From the NCBI GenBank assembly GCA_041487355.1, contig JBGPND010000022.1, positions 1 to 40,695 on the forward strand: a stretch of 40,695 nt of DNA, written 5' to 3'. Positions 24,289 to 33,082 of this stretch are shown here, one piece after another. Each line of letters starts with the position of its first letter. Within the stretch, counting starts at the first letter, position 1. Source of the stretch: JAMXLO01 sp041487355. Lineage in GTDB: Bacteria; Pseudomonadota; Alphaproteobacteria; Acetobacterales; Acetobacteraceae. The notes below the pieces were generated by a model. It ran no database searches and had not been told where the DNA came from. It saw nothing but the letters and a program-made list of their open reading frames with translations. Made by a program: the position numbers and the translations under genes.

Positions 24289-25647
24289 ATGACCACAACC
24301 GCACAACTCTGCGACAGGATCGTCGCCACCACCTATGACACGCTGACACCGGAAGCGATCGCCGCCGCACGCCGGCTGGTCCTGGACGGCATCGCCATCG
24401 CGCTGGCGGGAACCGAGGAGGAAGCGATCGGCATCCTCGCCGAACACTACCGCGGCATGGCAGCCCGCCCGGACGCGGTGGCGCTGGGCCTCGGCTTCCG
24501 CACGGCACCCACGCTCGCCGCCGCACTGAACGGCGCGGCGATGCACGTGCTCGACTTCGAGCCGATGTGGACTCCGTCCAACCACGCGTTGTCCACAACG
24601 CTGCCGGCGATTCTGGCGCTCGCCGAAACCCGGCCGACCATCGGACGCGATATTATTACGGCACTGGTGAAAGGCGTCGAAATCCAGGGCTGGATCCGTC
24701 ACGCCGGCCATCTCTACGACACCGGCAGCGTGCACTTCCATCCGCCGGGCCTGGTCGGCCCGATGGGTTCAGCGGTCGCCGCCGGACACGTGCTCGGCCT
24801 CGATCCGACGCAGATGGCCAACGCACTCGGCATGGCGTCGTCGCGCTGCGGCGCCATGGCGGCGAATATCGGCACCATGACCAAGTGCACGCATTGCGGC
24901 CAGGCGGCGATGCTCGGCCTGGAAGCGGCAATGCTGGCGTCGCGCGGCTTCACCGCCAACCCCGAGCCGTTCGAGGCATTCAACGGCTACGCGAAGATGA
25001 TGTTCGGCGACTCGTTCCAGCCACAGGACCTGCTGAACTTCGGCCCACCCTTCCGGATCGTGCAGCCCGGCTACGCGATGAAGATGTTCCCCAGCCAGTT
25101 CGGCACGCATTTCGCCATTACCGCGGGGCTTACGCTGCATCCGCAGATCCCCGATCCGTCCGCGATCCGCGCGGTGACACTGACCACGCCGGTGATGCAG
25201 TACGTGAACCGCCCGCGGCCGGACACCGGGCTCTCCGGCAAGTTCAGCCTGCAATACACGTTCGCCAGCGCGTTGCTGCACGGCCGCGTGGGGATCGACA
25301 CCTTCACCGATGAACGCGTGCAGGACCCGGCCATCGTCGATCTGCTGTCGAAGATCACCATGAACATGTCGCCCGACATCCCGGCCCGCTTCGACAAGAT
25401 GCACGTCGAGGCCGACGTCCAGCTCGCCGACGGACGCACGCTGCACACACGCTGCAACGGACCACGCGGCATCTGGGGTTCGCCGCCGATCAGCGATGAG
25501 GACCATCTGGTGAAGGTGCGCGATTGCCTGGCCACGCGCCTGCCGGAGGCGCGGGCGGAAGAGCTGATCGCGCTGGCACGCCGCACCGAACACCTCGACG
25601 CCGCCGGGGTGACGCGGTTGCTCACCATCGCCGGCTGCTTCGCATAG
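24289..25647 (+). CDS. MmgE/PrpD family protein 4 (DFEPMW type)
   Basis: This 452-residue paralogue of protein 3 shares its special motifs: MHVLDFEPMWTP with Asp89, SNHALSTTLP with His99, HFHPPGLVGPMG with His151, TMTKCTHCGQAA with Lys199 and His202, and MKMFPSQFGTHF. Both differ from the usual family loops in the same way, so the deviation predates the duplication and is kept, which argues for function. Protein 3 carries a Ser and protein 4 a Cys after the active Lys. No strong ribosome binding site precedes ATG 24289 (GGAA only). The next gene begins 18 bases after its stop. Confidence 0.9.
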   Translation: MTTTAQLCDRIVATTYDTLTPEAIAAARRLVLDGIAIALAGTEEEAIGILAEHYRGMAARPDAVALGLGFRTAPTLAAALNGAAMHVLDFEPMWTPSNHALSTTLPAILALAETRPTIGRDIITALVKGVEIQGWIRHAGHLYDTGSVHFHPPGLVGPMGSAVAAGHVLGLDPTQMANALGMASSRCGAMAANIGTMTKCTHCGQAAMLGLEAAMLASRGFTANPEPFEAFNGYAKMMFGDSFQPQDLLNFGPPFRIVQPGYAMKMFPSQFGTHFAITAGLTLHPQIPDPSAIRAVTLTTPVMQYVNRPRPDTGLSGKFSLQYTFASALLHGRVGIDTFTDERVQDPAIVDLLSKITMNMSPDIPARFDKMHVEADVQLADGRTLHTRCNGPRGIWGSPPISDEDHLVKVRDCLATRLPEARAEELIALARRTEHLDAAGVTRLLTIAGCFA

Positions 25648-25665
25648 CAAGTGGAGACTCGCAAC

Positions 25666-27105
25666 ATGGCGCTCGCACACGAGATCGCTGACCGCATCCA
25701 CCGACTGCGCTACGAGGACATCACGCCCACGGCCCTGGAGTGGACCCGCGCCGCGTTCATCGACACGGTCGGCGTCACGCTCGCCGGCATGGTGGAGGAC
25801 GGGCCGCGCATCCTGATGAAGGTGCCGGGCATTGCCACATCGCCCGGGCCCAGCCTGATCTTCGCAACCGACCGGCGGACCAGTGCGCTCGATGCCGCGC
25901 TGGTCAACGGCGTGGCCTCGCACGCGCTGGATTACGACGATGTATCCGGCACGTTGGGCGGCCATCCGTCGGTGATGCTGATCCCGGCGATGCTGGCGCT
26001 CGGTGAGCAGCTCGGCTGCACCGGACGCGATCTTGCGCTGGCCTATGTCGTCGGCTTCGAGACCGAATGCCGCATCGCCCGCGGCGTGCATTTCCATCAT
26101 TACGACAAGGGCTGGCACCCCACCGCGACGCTCGGCATCTTCGGCACTGTCGCCGCCGCCGCGCGGCTGCTGCGCCTCACGCCCGACCAGACGGCGATGG
26201 CGCTGGGCCTGGCCGCCTCGCTGGCATCCGGGTTGAAGGCGAACTTCGGCACCATGACCAAGCCGCTGCATGTCGGTCACACCGCTCGCAACGGGCTGTT
26301 TGCCGCGCTGATGGTGCAGCAGGGGTTCACCGCCAATCCCGCCGCGCTGGAAGCCAGGCAAGGCTTCCTGGACGTGTTCAACGGCCCAGGGACTTACGAC
26401 ATCGGCCGCATCCTGGCGGACTGGTATTCTCCGCTTGAGGTCGAAGGCGGCGGCGAGCCGGGACTCAAGCCCTATCCGTGCTGCGGCAGCACGCATGCCT
26501 CGATCAACCGCATGATCCACCTCGCCCGCACCCACGACCTGACGCCGGAGCGCGTGGCGAAGATCGAGATCATGCCGCATGCCCGCCGCCTGCCGCACAC
26601 CAACAACCCCGACCCGCGCACGCCGCTCGCGGCGAAATTCAGTATCCAGTACGCGGTGGCACGCGCGCTGGCCGATCGCGCGGTGCGCCTCGAGCATTTC
26701 GAGGGCGCGGCGCATTTCGACCCGGTGGTCCGCGACCTGATGGCGCGCACCGAGGCGCGACAGCATCCCGACATGCCGGACGCGTCGCCGCTGCAATGGG
26801 GCGCCGAAGTGGTCGTAACGACGCGTGATGGACAGCGCCTCGCCTCGCGGCTGGATGACTTCGAGCGCCGCGGCCCCGGTGGCCAGCCGCTGAGCAGCGA
26901 GGAGCTGTGGGAAAAGTTCGAGGACTGCGCGAAGCGTGCCCTGCCGCGCGGCAACATCGCGCCGCTGTTCCACCTGCTGGGCAATATCGAGACGCTGGGC
27001 AGCATCGCCGAGCTGACCATGCTGCTGGAGCGGCGCGAGAACGAAAAGCCAGCCGCCGCCGTGCGGCCGGCGGAGATGCTGGAGACAGCCACGGCCACCC
27101 GATGA
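25666..27105 (+). CDS. MmgE/PrpD family protein 5 (GGHPS type)
   Basis: This 479-residue protein is a close paralogue of MmgE/PrpD 1. Motifs fall at the same residue numbers: Asp89 (HALDYDD), His100 (GGHPS), His151 (KGWHPTAT), Lys199 and His202 (TMTKPLH), and later YPCCGSTH. The C-terminus has an extra charged tail (about the last 25 residues) that protein 1 lacks. ATG 25666 is favoured, with GGAG about 11 bases before it; an in-frame GTG at 25651 would add five residues. It is part of the plus-strand run with proteins 3 and 4, so one operon carries two unlike types. The two types may handle successive intermediates, or may work together. Confidence 0.9.
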   Translation: MALAHEIADRIHRLRYEDITPTALEWTRAAFIDTVGVTLAGMVEDGPRILMKVPGIATSPGPSLIFATDRRTSALDAALVNGVASHALDYDDVSGTLGGHPSVMLIPAMLALGEQLGCTGRDLALAYVVGFETECRIARGVHFHHYDKGWHPTATLGIFGTVAAAARLLRLTPDQTAMALGLAASLASGLKANFGTMTKPLHVGHTARNGLFAALMVQQGFTANPAALEARQGFLDVFNGPGTYDIGRILADWYSPLEVEGGGEPGLKPYPCCGSTHASINRMIHLARTHDLTPERVAKIEIMPHARRLPHTNNPDPRTPLAAKFSIQYAVARALADRAVRLEHFEGAAHFDPVVRDLMARTEARQHPDMPDASPLQWGAEVVVTTRDGQRLASRLDDFERRGPGGQPLSSEELWEKFEDCAKRALPRGNIAPLFHLLGNIETLGSIAELTMLLERRENEKPAAAVRPAEMLETATATR

Positions 27106-27139
27106 GGTCCCTGACGCAGCGAGAGGAAGGATCACCCCG

Positions 27140-27604
27140 ATGAGTGCTGACAAACGTCTGGCGGATCTCGGCCTGACCCTGCCGTCCCCGCCGAAGCCGA
27201 TCGGCAACTACGTGCCGTTCCGGCTCGCCGGCAATCTGCTGTTCCTGTCCGGCGTTGGGCCGCGCCGCGCGGATGGGACGATGATCACCGGCAAGGTCGG
27301 TGCCGACCTAACGGTGCAGCAGGGCTACGAGGCGGCGAAGCTGTGCGGGCTCAACCTGCTGGTCAACATGATCGCAGCGGTCGGCACGCTGGAGCGTGTC
27401 GATACGGTGCTGAAGGTGCTCGGCATGGTGAACGCCGTCCCGACCTTCACCGACCACCCGAAGGTGATCGACGGCTGCAGCGACCTGTTCGTCCAGGTGC
27501 TGGGGGAAGGCGGCCGACCGGCCCGTTCGGCGGTGGGCATGGGCAGCCTGCCGCGCAACATATCGGTGGAAGTGGAAGCGATCGTTCTGGTGAAGGCCAC
27601 TTAA
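27140..27604 (+). CDS. RidA/YjgF/UK114 family protein
   Basis: This 154-residue protein has the RidA fold pattern: NYVPFRLAGNLLFLSGVGPR near the start, GYEAAKLCGLNLLVNM in the helix, and RSAVGMGSLPRNISVEVEAI at the end with the substrate-carboxylate arginine in ARSAVG. RidA proteins hydrolyse reactive enamine/imine acids, but several paralogues of this longer type act in catabolic operons with other roles. GAGGAAGGATC precedes ATG 27140. Its place at the end of the MmgE/PrpD operon hints that a nitrogen-containing or unstable intermediate arises in the pathway; this is an inference. Confidence 0.88.
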   Translation: MSADKRLADLGLTLPSPPKPIGNYVPFRLAGNLLFLSGVGPRRADGTMITGKVGADLTVQQGYEAAKLCGLNLLVNMIAAVGTLERVDTVLKVLGMVNAVPTFTDHPKVIDGCSDLFVQVLGEGGRPARSAVGMGSLPRNISVEVEAIVLVKAT

Positions 27605-27675
27605 CCCGACCTTAACCGGCGCGGCGGCAGAATCGGTCGATTCCAGGCACCAGAACGTCTGCGGTTCATTCTGCC

Positions 27676-28029
27676 ATGTCGAACGATTTTGCCGTCCAAC
27701 CTCTCACAGCGGTGCGCACAAGCACCGAGACCGTCGGCGAGGCGAAGACGGCGGCCAGCCAGCCGCCGCCCGAGCCGGAGCATGCAGCCAGTCCTTCGCC
27801 GGTCCCCAATCCAAGCCTGCGGCTCGATCCGGCCCTCGGTCTGGTGGTGATGGAGTTCCGCAGCGAGACCGGCGCAGTCACCTCGTCGATCCCGAGCCAG
27901 CGCCAGCTTCAGGCGTATCAGAAATGGGACGCGACCCATTTCGGTCCGACGCCGGCCGGCATGCGCGAGACGCGCGCACGGCATCCGGACGTGCCTGCAC
28001 ACGGAGCGAAGAACACCTCTGCCAAGTAG
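27676..28029 (+). CDS. FlaG-like small protein next to flagellar genes
   Basis: This 117-residue protein has a low-complexity Pro/Ala/Glu-rich first half. A compact second half reads PSLRLDPALGLVVMEFRSE, then SIPSQRQLQAYQKW. That is the pattern of FlaG-type domains (a short beta pair ending in IPxxxxL), and FlaG proteins affect filament length. The gene is convergent with the GT2 gene, ten bases away. No convincing ribosome binding site precedes ATG 27676. Alternatively it is a lineage-specific protein of unknown function. The beta-pair region looks like real coding sequence, unlike the antisense frames here. Confidence 0.55.
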   Translation: MSNDFAVQPLTAVRTSTETVGEAKTAASQPPPEPEHAASPSPVPNPSLRLDPALGLVVMEFRSETGAVTSSIPSQRQLQAYQKWDATHFGPTPAGMRETRARHPDVPAHGAKNTSAK

Positions 28030-28039
28030 CGGTCTCCAG

Positions 28040-29110
28040 TCACGCTGCCGCTCGCCGTGTTTCACCGGCCGCGGCGGCCACCTCGAGCAGCGCCAGGGTA
28101 AAGTCCTCTTCCGGCAGCAGCGCCTGCGCGCCAAGCAGTACCTCGGTGAGCGTACGCGCCAACCAGCCGGCCTCGACCGGATCGGCAGAAACGATGGCAT
28201 CCAGCAGCCCGGGCAGCCAAGCACGCAAGGACGCCGCCTCGTGCTGTATCCACGGCAGCCAGCGGGCGCGGAAAATCTCCGGCACGGCACGCATAAGCTC
28301 GAGGCGCTGCGGCAAGGGCAGCCGCACCGTGGCGAACGTCTCCATATGCGCGTAGGCCGTGGTGATCAGCGGTGTGCGCCAGCGGTGCTCTGCCAGCACA
28401 TCGTCCAGCGGCACACCACGATTGCCCTGTTCGGTGGCGCCGCGTCCAAGCAGCAGCACCGGCTTGCCGCCGCCGCGCCGCCAGTACAGCGGCTCCGGGA
28501 CATGGCGGATCTCGCCGTACAACGCCAACTCGGCCAGTACGGCATGGTCGAAGCCGGGGCGGTAGCGGATGGTCGAGAGCTGGTCGACGGCGCTGCGCCG
28601 GTAGATGCCCCAGAAGCCGGGCGCGCTGGTGTAGCGCTGCATCACGTGACGTGCCCGCGCGACTGGGTCGGGGCCGATCGCCACCAGTCTGTGCTCGGGC
28701 GGATAGCAGTAGCTGACCTGGTCGGTGCCGGTGAACACCAGACCGGCCGCGTGGCACATGGCACAGTCCGGAAATGCCAGCAGCACGCCCATCAGCCGCT
28801 CGATAAAGTCCGGCGCGATCAGGTCGTCGCTGGTCTTCGGCATGACATAGTCCGCATCACCGGACCAGAAGGCGCGCTGGATGTTGGCGATGGGGCCGGC
28901 GTTGCACCGATTTCGCTTGATCCGAATGCCGGGGCACCGCTCGGCATAGTCCTGCATCACCTGCATGGTGCCGTCGGTCGAAGCATTGTCGAACAGCGTC
29001 AGCGACACGGCGGGCCAGCTCTGCGCGAGCACGCTCTCGATGGCCGCCCCCACTGTATCGACGCTGTTGTAGACCATCATATTCACGTTGACGCTCGGTG
29101 GCGCGGCCAT
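28040..29110 (-). CDS. Family 2 glycosyltransferase
   Basis: This 356-residue protein has a GT-A fold start: NVNMMVYNSVDTVGAAIESV, the nucleotide-sugar motif DNASTDGT (residues 41-48) and an acidic metal site TSDD at 93-96 (in place of DxD). FWGIYRRSAVDQL and a C-terminal helical region without membrane segments follow. It should transfer a sugar in the cytoplasm. It is the last gene of the flagellar array, 28 bases after the GT41 gene, with AGGAG before ATG 29110. The likely role is building or extending a glycan on flagellin. The acceptor is inferred from context only. Confidence 0.85.
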   Translation of the reverse strand: MAAPPSVNVNMMVYNSVDTVGAAIESVLAQSWPAVSLTLFDNASTDGTMQVMQDYAERCPGIRIKRNRCNAGPIANIQRAFWSGDADYVMPKTSDDLIAPDFIERLMGVLLAFPDCAMCHAAGLVFTGTDQVSYCYPPEHRLVAIGPDPVARARHVMQRYTSAPGFWGIYRRSAVDQLSTIRYRPGFDHAVLAELALYGEIRHVPEPLYWRRGGGKPVLLLGRGATEQGNRGVPLDDVLAEHRWRTPLITTAYAHMETFATVRLPLPQRLELMRAVPEIFRARWLPWIQHEAASLRAWLPGLLDAIVSADPVEAGWLARTLTEVLLGAQALLPEEDFTLALLEVAAAAGETRRAAA

Positions 29111-29137
29111 CGTGCACTGCTCCTGACGCGCTGACGA

Positions 29138-31492
29138 TCAGCTTCGGGCGCACCAATCCCGCCAGGCGAGGCGCAGCGCGTTGCCCAGGTTGCGTCCGAA
29201 GCGCGGCGCATTGCACAGTGGGCTCGCCTTGACCTGCACGCGCAACCGGGCCCGCAGCTCTGCCAGCGCAGCGATGTCGGACGCCTTCGCCACGGCAAGG
29301 TCCGCATAGGCCGCAACATCCGGTGCGACCCAGTCGGCCAGGCCGGCATTGCTCAGATGGCTCATGGAATGGCGCGACGCGAAGATCTCGCCCGGCACGG
29401 TCACCGTCGGCACGCCCATCCACAGCGCCTCGCAGGTGGTCAGGCCGCCGGAATAGGGGAACGGGTCGAGCACGATGTCGATGTCGTTGTACTCGCCGAG
29501 GAAGGCCCGGTGACCCGAGGGGCCGCGCAGATCGAGCCGTGACGGCGGGATGCCATGCGCGGCGAACGCGGCGAGCACGCGTTCGGCGGTCGGAGCATCG
29601 GAAAGCTGGTGGGTCTTCAGCACCAGTCGCGCGTTCGGCAGGCGGTGCAGGATAGTGCACCAGGTGGCCATGACGCGCGGCGTGATCTTGGCCAGGTTGT
29701 TGAAACAGCCGAATGTAATGTGGCCGTTGGCGAGCGCCGGCAGTGGCACGACATCCGGCGCATAGGGCGGCGCGGTGTAGCACACATAGCCATTCGCCAG
29801 ACGCAACGGTCGTTCGGAATAGACGTGCTCCAGCTCGGGCGGCGTCTCCCAACGGTCCGTGATGATCCAGTCCATTTCCGCGAGGCCGGAGCTGTGGTTC
29901 TGCATGCCGACCCACTTCGCCTGCACCGGCGCCAGGCGATACGCGCAGGCGGGCATGCGCGCCGCGTCGCCATAGCCGCCAAGATCGATCAGGATGTCGA
30001 TGCCGAGCGTGCGCGCCTTCATGGCAAGCGCCTTGTCGTTCAACGCATCGACGTCGAGCCACTCGCGCGCGAGGCTGCGGAAGCGGCGGGCGATCCAGTC
30101 ATGCGCGCCGTTCTGCGCCAGGCAGATGACTGCGAATACGGCGGGGTCCAGCGTCTCGAAACCGGCGACCGTCAGCCAGCCCACCGGATGCGTCTTGAAC
30201 GAACCTGACAGCAAACCGACCACGAGCGGGCGATCGGGATCGTGCGTGTTGGCGAACGGGGGCAGGCTCTCGCGCGGCAACCGGTCGGAGCAATCCTTGA
30301 GTGCCGCGAGCAGTTCGACGCCGGTGATGCCGTCGCGATAAGGCAGCGTGTTGCACAGAGCACGGCGCGGCAGCGTCGCGTCGGGAGCAAGCGCGATGGC
30401 GCGGCGGGCCAGTTCCACCCCCTCGTCCTGCAGCCCGAGGCAGGTGGTGGCGTTGGCCAGATTGCACAGCTCGTTCACCTGCTCGCCATTGCGCTCGATC
30501 GATGCGAGCAGTTCGGCGCGCGCTTCGGCATGGCGCTGCATGCGGAACAGCACCACGGCGCGCGCGTTGCAAAGCTGTTGATTGTCGGGGTCGAGTTCGC
30601 CGGCATGGCGCAACGCGGCCTCGGCCTCGTGCAATCGGTTGGAGCGGGCGAGCGCGTCGCCGAAAAGTGCTGTCAGCAGCTTCGCGTCGGGCGCGAGTGC
30701 CGCCGCCGCCTCCAGCGCATCGATCGCTTCGGGCCGCCGCCCAAGCCGTTCCAGCAGAACGCCGCGCGCGGCCGGCGGCACCGGGTTCAGCGGATCGTCG
30801 TCACCCGCGACTTCGAGCCAGGCCAGCAGTGTCTCCTCCGAGCCGGTAGCGCATGCGGCGTTGACCCGATGCAGCGCGTACTCCAGTGTCTGAGGCGACA
30901 GGCGCTGCGCCTCGGCAAACGCCGATTCCGCGAGGGGCTTGTCACCGGTCAGCATCAGCGCGAGGCCCAAGGCGTCCCAGGCCTCGGCGCGGCCGGGCGC
31001 AATGCCGCAGCAGCGCAACAGCAGGTCGCGTGCTGTCTCACCGTCGCCGCGCATGATCAACAGGCCGGCCAGCCCGAGCAGCGCCGCCTGGCGGCGCGGG
31101 TTGATCTCCAGTACGCGGCCATAGGCCAGTTCGGCGTCATGCGACCTGCCCGCGGCGCGCAGCGCTTCCGCAAGCCGCAACGGCGGCTCGTCCCACTCGG
31201 GCAGTCGCCGTTCCTGCGCCTCCATCAATCGCAGGGCGCTGGCCGGGTCGCCGGTCTTCGCTTCGGCCAGTGCCAGGTTCAACAGTGTGGGGGGTGCGGT
31301 GTCACCGAGCGCGACCGCCATCCGCAGCGCAGTCAGCGCCTCAGCCGGATGGTGATTGGCGAGCTGCACCATGCCCCGCGCCACGAGCCGCGCGGGATCG
31401 ATCTCATCAGGCGGCATCGCATCGCCCAGCAACGCAAGCGCGCCGGCGGGATCGCCGCCACGCAGCAGCTCGAGCGCCGCCTCAGCCGTCAT
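29138..31492 (-). CDS. TPR protein with GT41 (O-GlcNAc transferase/SPINDLY-like) domain
   Basis: This 784-residue protein has about ten tetratricopeptide repeats in residues 1-400 (for example NPRRQAALLGLAGLLIMRG, LDPDNQQLCNARAVVLFRM). A GT41 catalytic region of about 420-784 follows. Key strings match O-GlcNAc transferases: GSFKTHPVGWL with His435, FNNLAKITP with Lys602, and LDPFPYSGGLTTCEALWMG then PTVTVPGEIFASR (676-707). GT41 enzymes put one sugar on Ser/Thr of proteins whose selection is by the TPR coil. The start ATG 31492 overlaps the end of the methyltransferase gene by 11 bases; a longer upstream frame is the antisense of nothing useful. With flagellin two to three kilobases upstream, flagellin is the probable acceptor. 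Confidence 0.9.
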   Translation of the reverse strand: MTAEAALELLRGGDPAGALALLGDAMPPDEIDPARLVARGMVQLANHHPAEALTALRMAVALGDTAPPTLLNLALAEAKTGDPASALRLMEAQERRLPEWDEPPLRLAEALRAAGRSHDAELAYGRVLEINPRRQAALLGLAGLLIMRGDGETARDLLLRCCGIAPGRAEAWDALGLALMLTGDKPLAESAFAEAQRLSPQTLEYALHRVNAACATGSEETLLAWLEVAGDDDPLNPVPPAARGVLLERLGRRPEAIDALEAAAALAPDAKLLTALFGDALARSNRLHEAEAALRHAGELDPDNQQLCNARAVVLFRMQRHAEARAELLASIERNGEQVNELCNLANATTCLGLQDEGVELARRAIALAPDATLPRRALCNTLPYRDGITGVELLAALKDCSDRLPRESLPPFANTHDPDRPLVVGLLSGSFKTHPVGWLTVAGFETLDPAVFAVICLAQNGAHDWIARRFRSLAREWLDVDALNDKALAMKARTLGIDILIDLGGYGDAARMPACAYRLAPVQAKWVGMQNHSSGLAEMDWIITDRWETPPELEHVYSERPLRLANGYVCYTAPPYAPDVVPLPALANGHITFGCFNNLAKITPRVMATWCTILHRLPNARLVLKTHQLSDAPTAERVLAAFAAHGIPPSRLDLRGPSGHRAFLGEYNDIDIVLDPFPYSGGLTTCEALWMGVPTVTVPGEIFASRHSMSHLSNAGLADWVAPDVAAYADLAVAKASDIAALAELRARLRVQVKASPLCNAPRFGRNLGNALRLAWRDWCARS

Positions 31493-32939
31493 GCCGCACG
31501 CGCTCCAGCACGGCGAAGATCCCGGCGACCGGCGCATTTGCCTCATAGCGCACCGTCTGGCGTTCCAGCGTCCGGATGGCGAAACCTGCCTCCCGTGCCG
31601 CGTTGGCGACGTAGGACATGCTGTGTGCGTAGCGGCCCATCCGGTCCAGCACCCAGTCTCCGTTGCCATGCACCGTGCCATCGAGGTCGGGGAGCAACTC
31701 CTCAACCGAGAAGACAAACCAACCGCCCGGCTCGAGCCGGGAATGAACAGCAGCCAACACCTCCGGCAGAGCGCCGAAGTAGATGAGCACGTCAGCCGCC
31801 AGGATGAGCTGCCAACGTGTCGTATCCTCAGCCAGCAGTTGCATCAGGTCTGTCTCGCGCAGCTCGGCATAGATCTGCTTTGCCGCCGCGTAGGCCAGCA
31901 TGCGCGAGGACACGTCGACGCCGACCAGCGGGCCGACCGGCAGATCGGACAGCACAACGGCCACGAGCCCGGTGCCACAGCCGAGATCGAGCACCGCGCC
32001 GAGGCGCTCGCCGGCAACGATCGCAGGATGCTGCGTGACCACCGCACGGATCAGGCTGGGGACACGATAGCCGAGCGAAACGAGCTGGAGTTCGAAGCGA
32101 TCGGCATAGCCATCGAACACGGTGCGGAGATACTCGACGGGTGCGCGCGTCGCACTCGGCAGGTTGCCCGAGGCGGCGACGAGATGGCGCACATAGGGGT
32201 CGTTGGGACCGAGCTTCAGCGCCTCGGCATAGGCGTCCGCGGCTTCGGCATGGCGCCCCAGGCTGGACAGCGCATGGCCCATGAGGCCGAACGAGCATGC
32301 ATCCGCGACGCCGACGACGCGAGCCTCCTCGGCAAGCCGGTACGCGGAGGTGAAATCGCGCCGGCGAACCGACAGCAGGATGGCGGCGTTGCGCAGTTCC
32401 GTACGCGTGGGCGTAGCTGCGATGCCGGCACCCAGCGTGGCCAGTGCCGCGGCGGCGTCGCCGTTCGCTTCCTGCGCCGCAGCCAGCCCCTCGCGATAGG
32501 CGGGATTGATCGGGTCGTTTGCAACCGCCTCGCTAAGGCAGGCGACTGCATCCGCCGGACGCCTGAGTTCCAGCATCAGCACGCCGAGCAGCGCCTTGGC
32601 CGCGGGATCGCCGCTGTCGAGAATCACTGCTTCCGCCGCGTCTGTGGCCGCACCTTCCTTGTCTCCCATCAGCATGCGGAGATCGGCTCGGCACTTGCGT
32701 AGGCTGGCGTGATCCGGGTGCCGCGCGACCGCCTCATTCAGTTCCTGGAGGGCCAGATCAGCACGCCCTTCATGCAGGGCAAGGCGGGCGGCGAGTTCCG
32801 CGAGGTGTGGCGAAGGCGGCGCACGGCGGCGAACCGCAGCCAGCAGAGGCCGGGCCGCCGCGGGGCGCCCCGCATCGATCAATGCCGCGATTCGCGCAGT
32901 CAATGCGTTCGTATCGGCGGTGGCTTGCAACTTCTCCAT
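31482..32939 (-). CDS. TPR-containing SAM-dependent methyltransferase
   Basis: This 485-residue protein has tetratricopeptide-like repeats in residues 1-255 (ALQELNEAVARHPDHASL; AADAYAEALKLGPNDPYV). A linker VEYLRTVFDGYADRFE typical of TPR methyltransferases follows. The class I SAM fold has DLGCGTG at 318-324, GVDVS at 340-344 and LILAADVLIYFGAL. It would methylate a protein or a sugar. Sharing its TPR architecture and an 11-base overlap with the GT41 gene, it probably acts on the same target, perhaps methylating the glycan or flagellin lysines. AAGGAG precedes ATG 32939. Confidence 0.88.
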   Translation of the reverse strand: MEKLQATADTNALTARIAALIDAGRPAAARPLLAAVRRRAPPSPHLAELAARLALHEGRADLALQELNEAVARHPDHASLRKCRADLRMLMGDKEGAATDAAEAVILDSGDPAAKALLGVLMLELRRPADAVACLSEAVANDPINPAYREGLAAAQEANGDAAAALATLGAGIAATPTRTELRNAAILLSVRRRDFTSAYRLAEEARVVGVADACSFGLMGHALSSLGRHAEAADAYAEALKLGPNDPYVRHLVAASGNLPSATRAPVEYLRTVFDGYADRFELQLVSLGYRVPSLIRAVVTQHPAIVAGERLGAVLDLGCGTGLVAVVLSDLPVGPLVGVDVSSRMLAYAAAKQIYAELRETDLMQLLAEDTTRWQLILAADVLIYFGALPEVLAAVHSRLEPGGWFVFSVEELLPDLDGTVHGNGDWVLDRMGRYAHSMSYVANAAREAGFAIRTLERQTVRYEANAPVAGIFAVLERVRHDG

Positions 32940-33082
32940 GCGAGGCTCCTTTTGAGCCAGTGGATGTTCAGGGATACGCGTTCAGCTTCTTGGGTCCCGG
33001 GGAATCAGTGCCCGATGCACATCGGGCCGCCTGCCGGAGCGGTGTACGGACGATGCGATGTCCAGGTTCGCCGGAGCGGGCC

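Noticed and set aside
24769..27207. Minus-strand open frame of about 812 codons opposite MmgE/PrpD 4 and 5
   Set aside because: It is a shadow frame in high-GC coding sequence: His/Arg-rich, no family motifs, and fully antisense to two well-supported genes.
30242..31786. Plus-strand open frame of about 514 codons opposite the GT41 gene
   Set aside because: No recognisable domain and fully antisense to the TPR-GT41 coding sequence.
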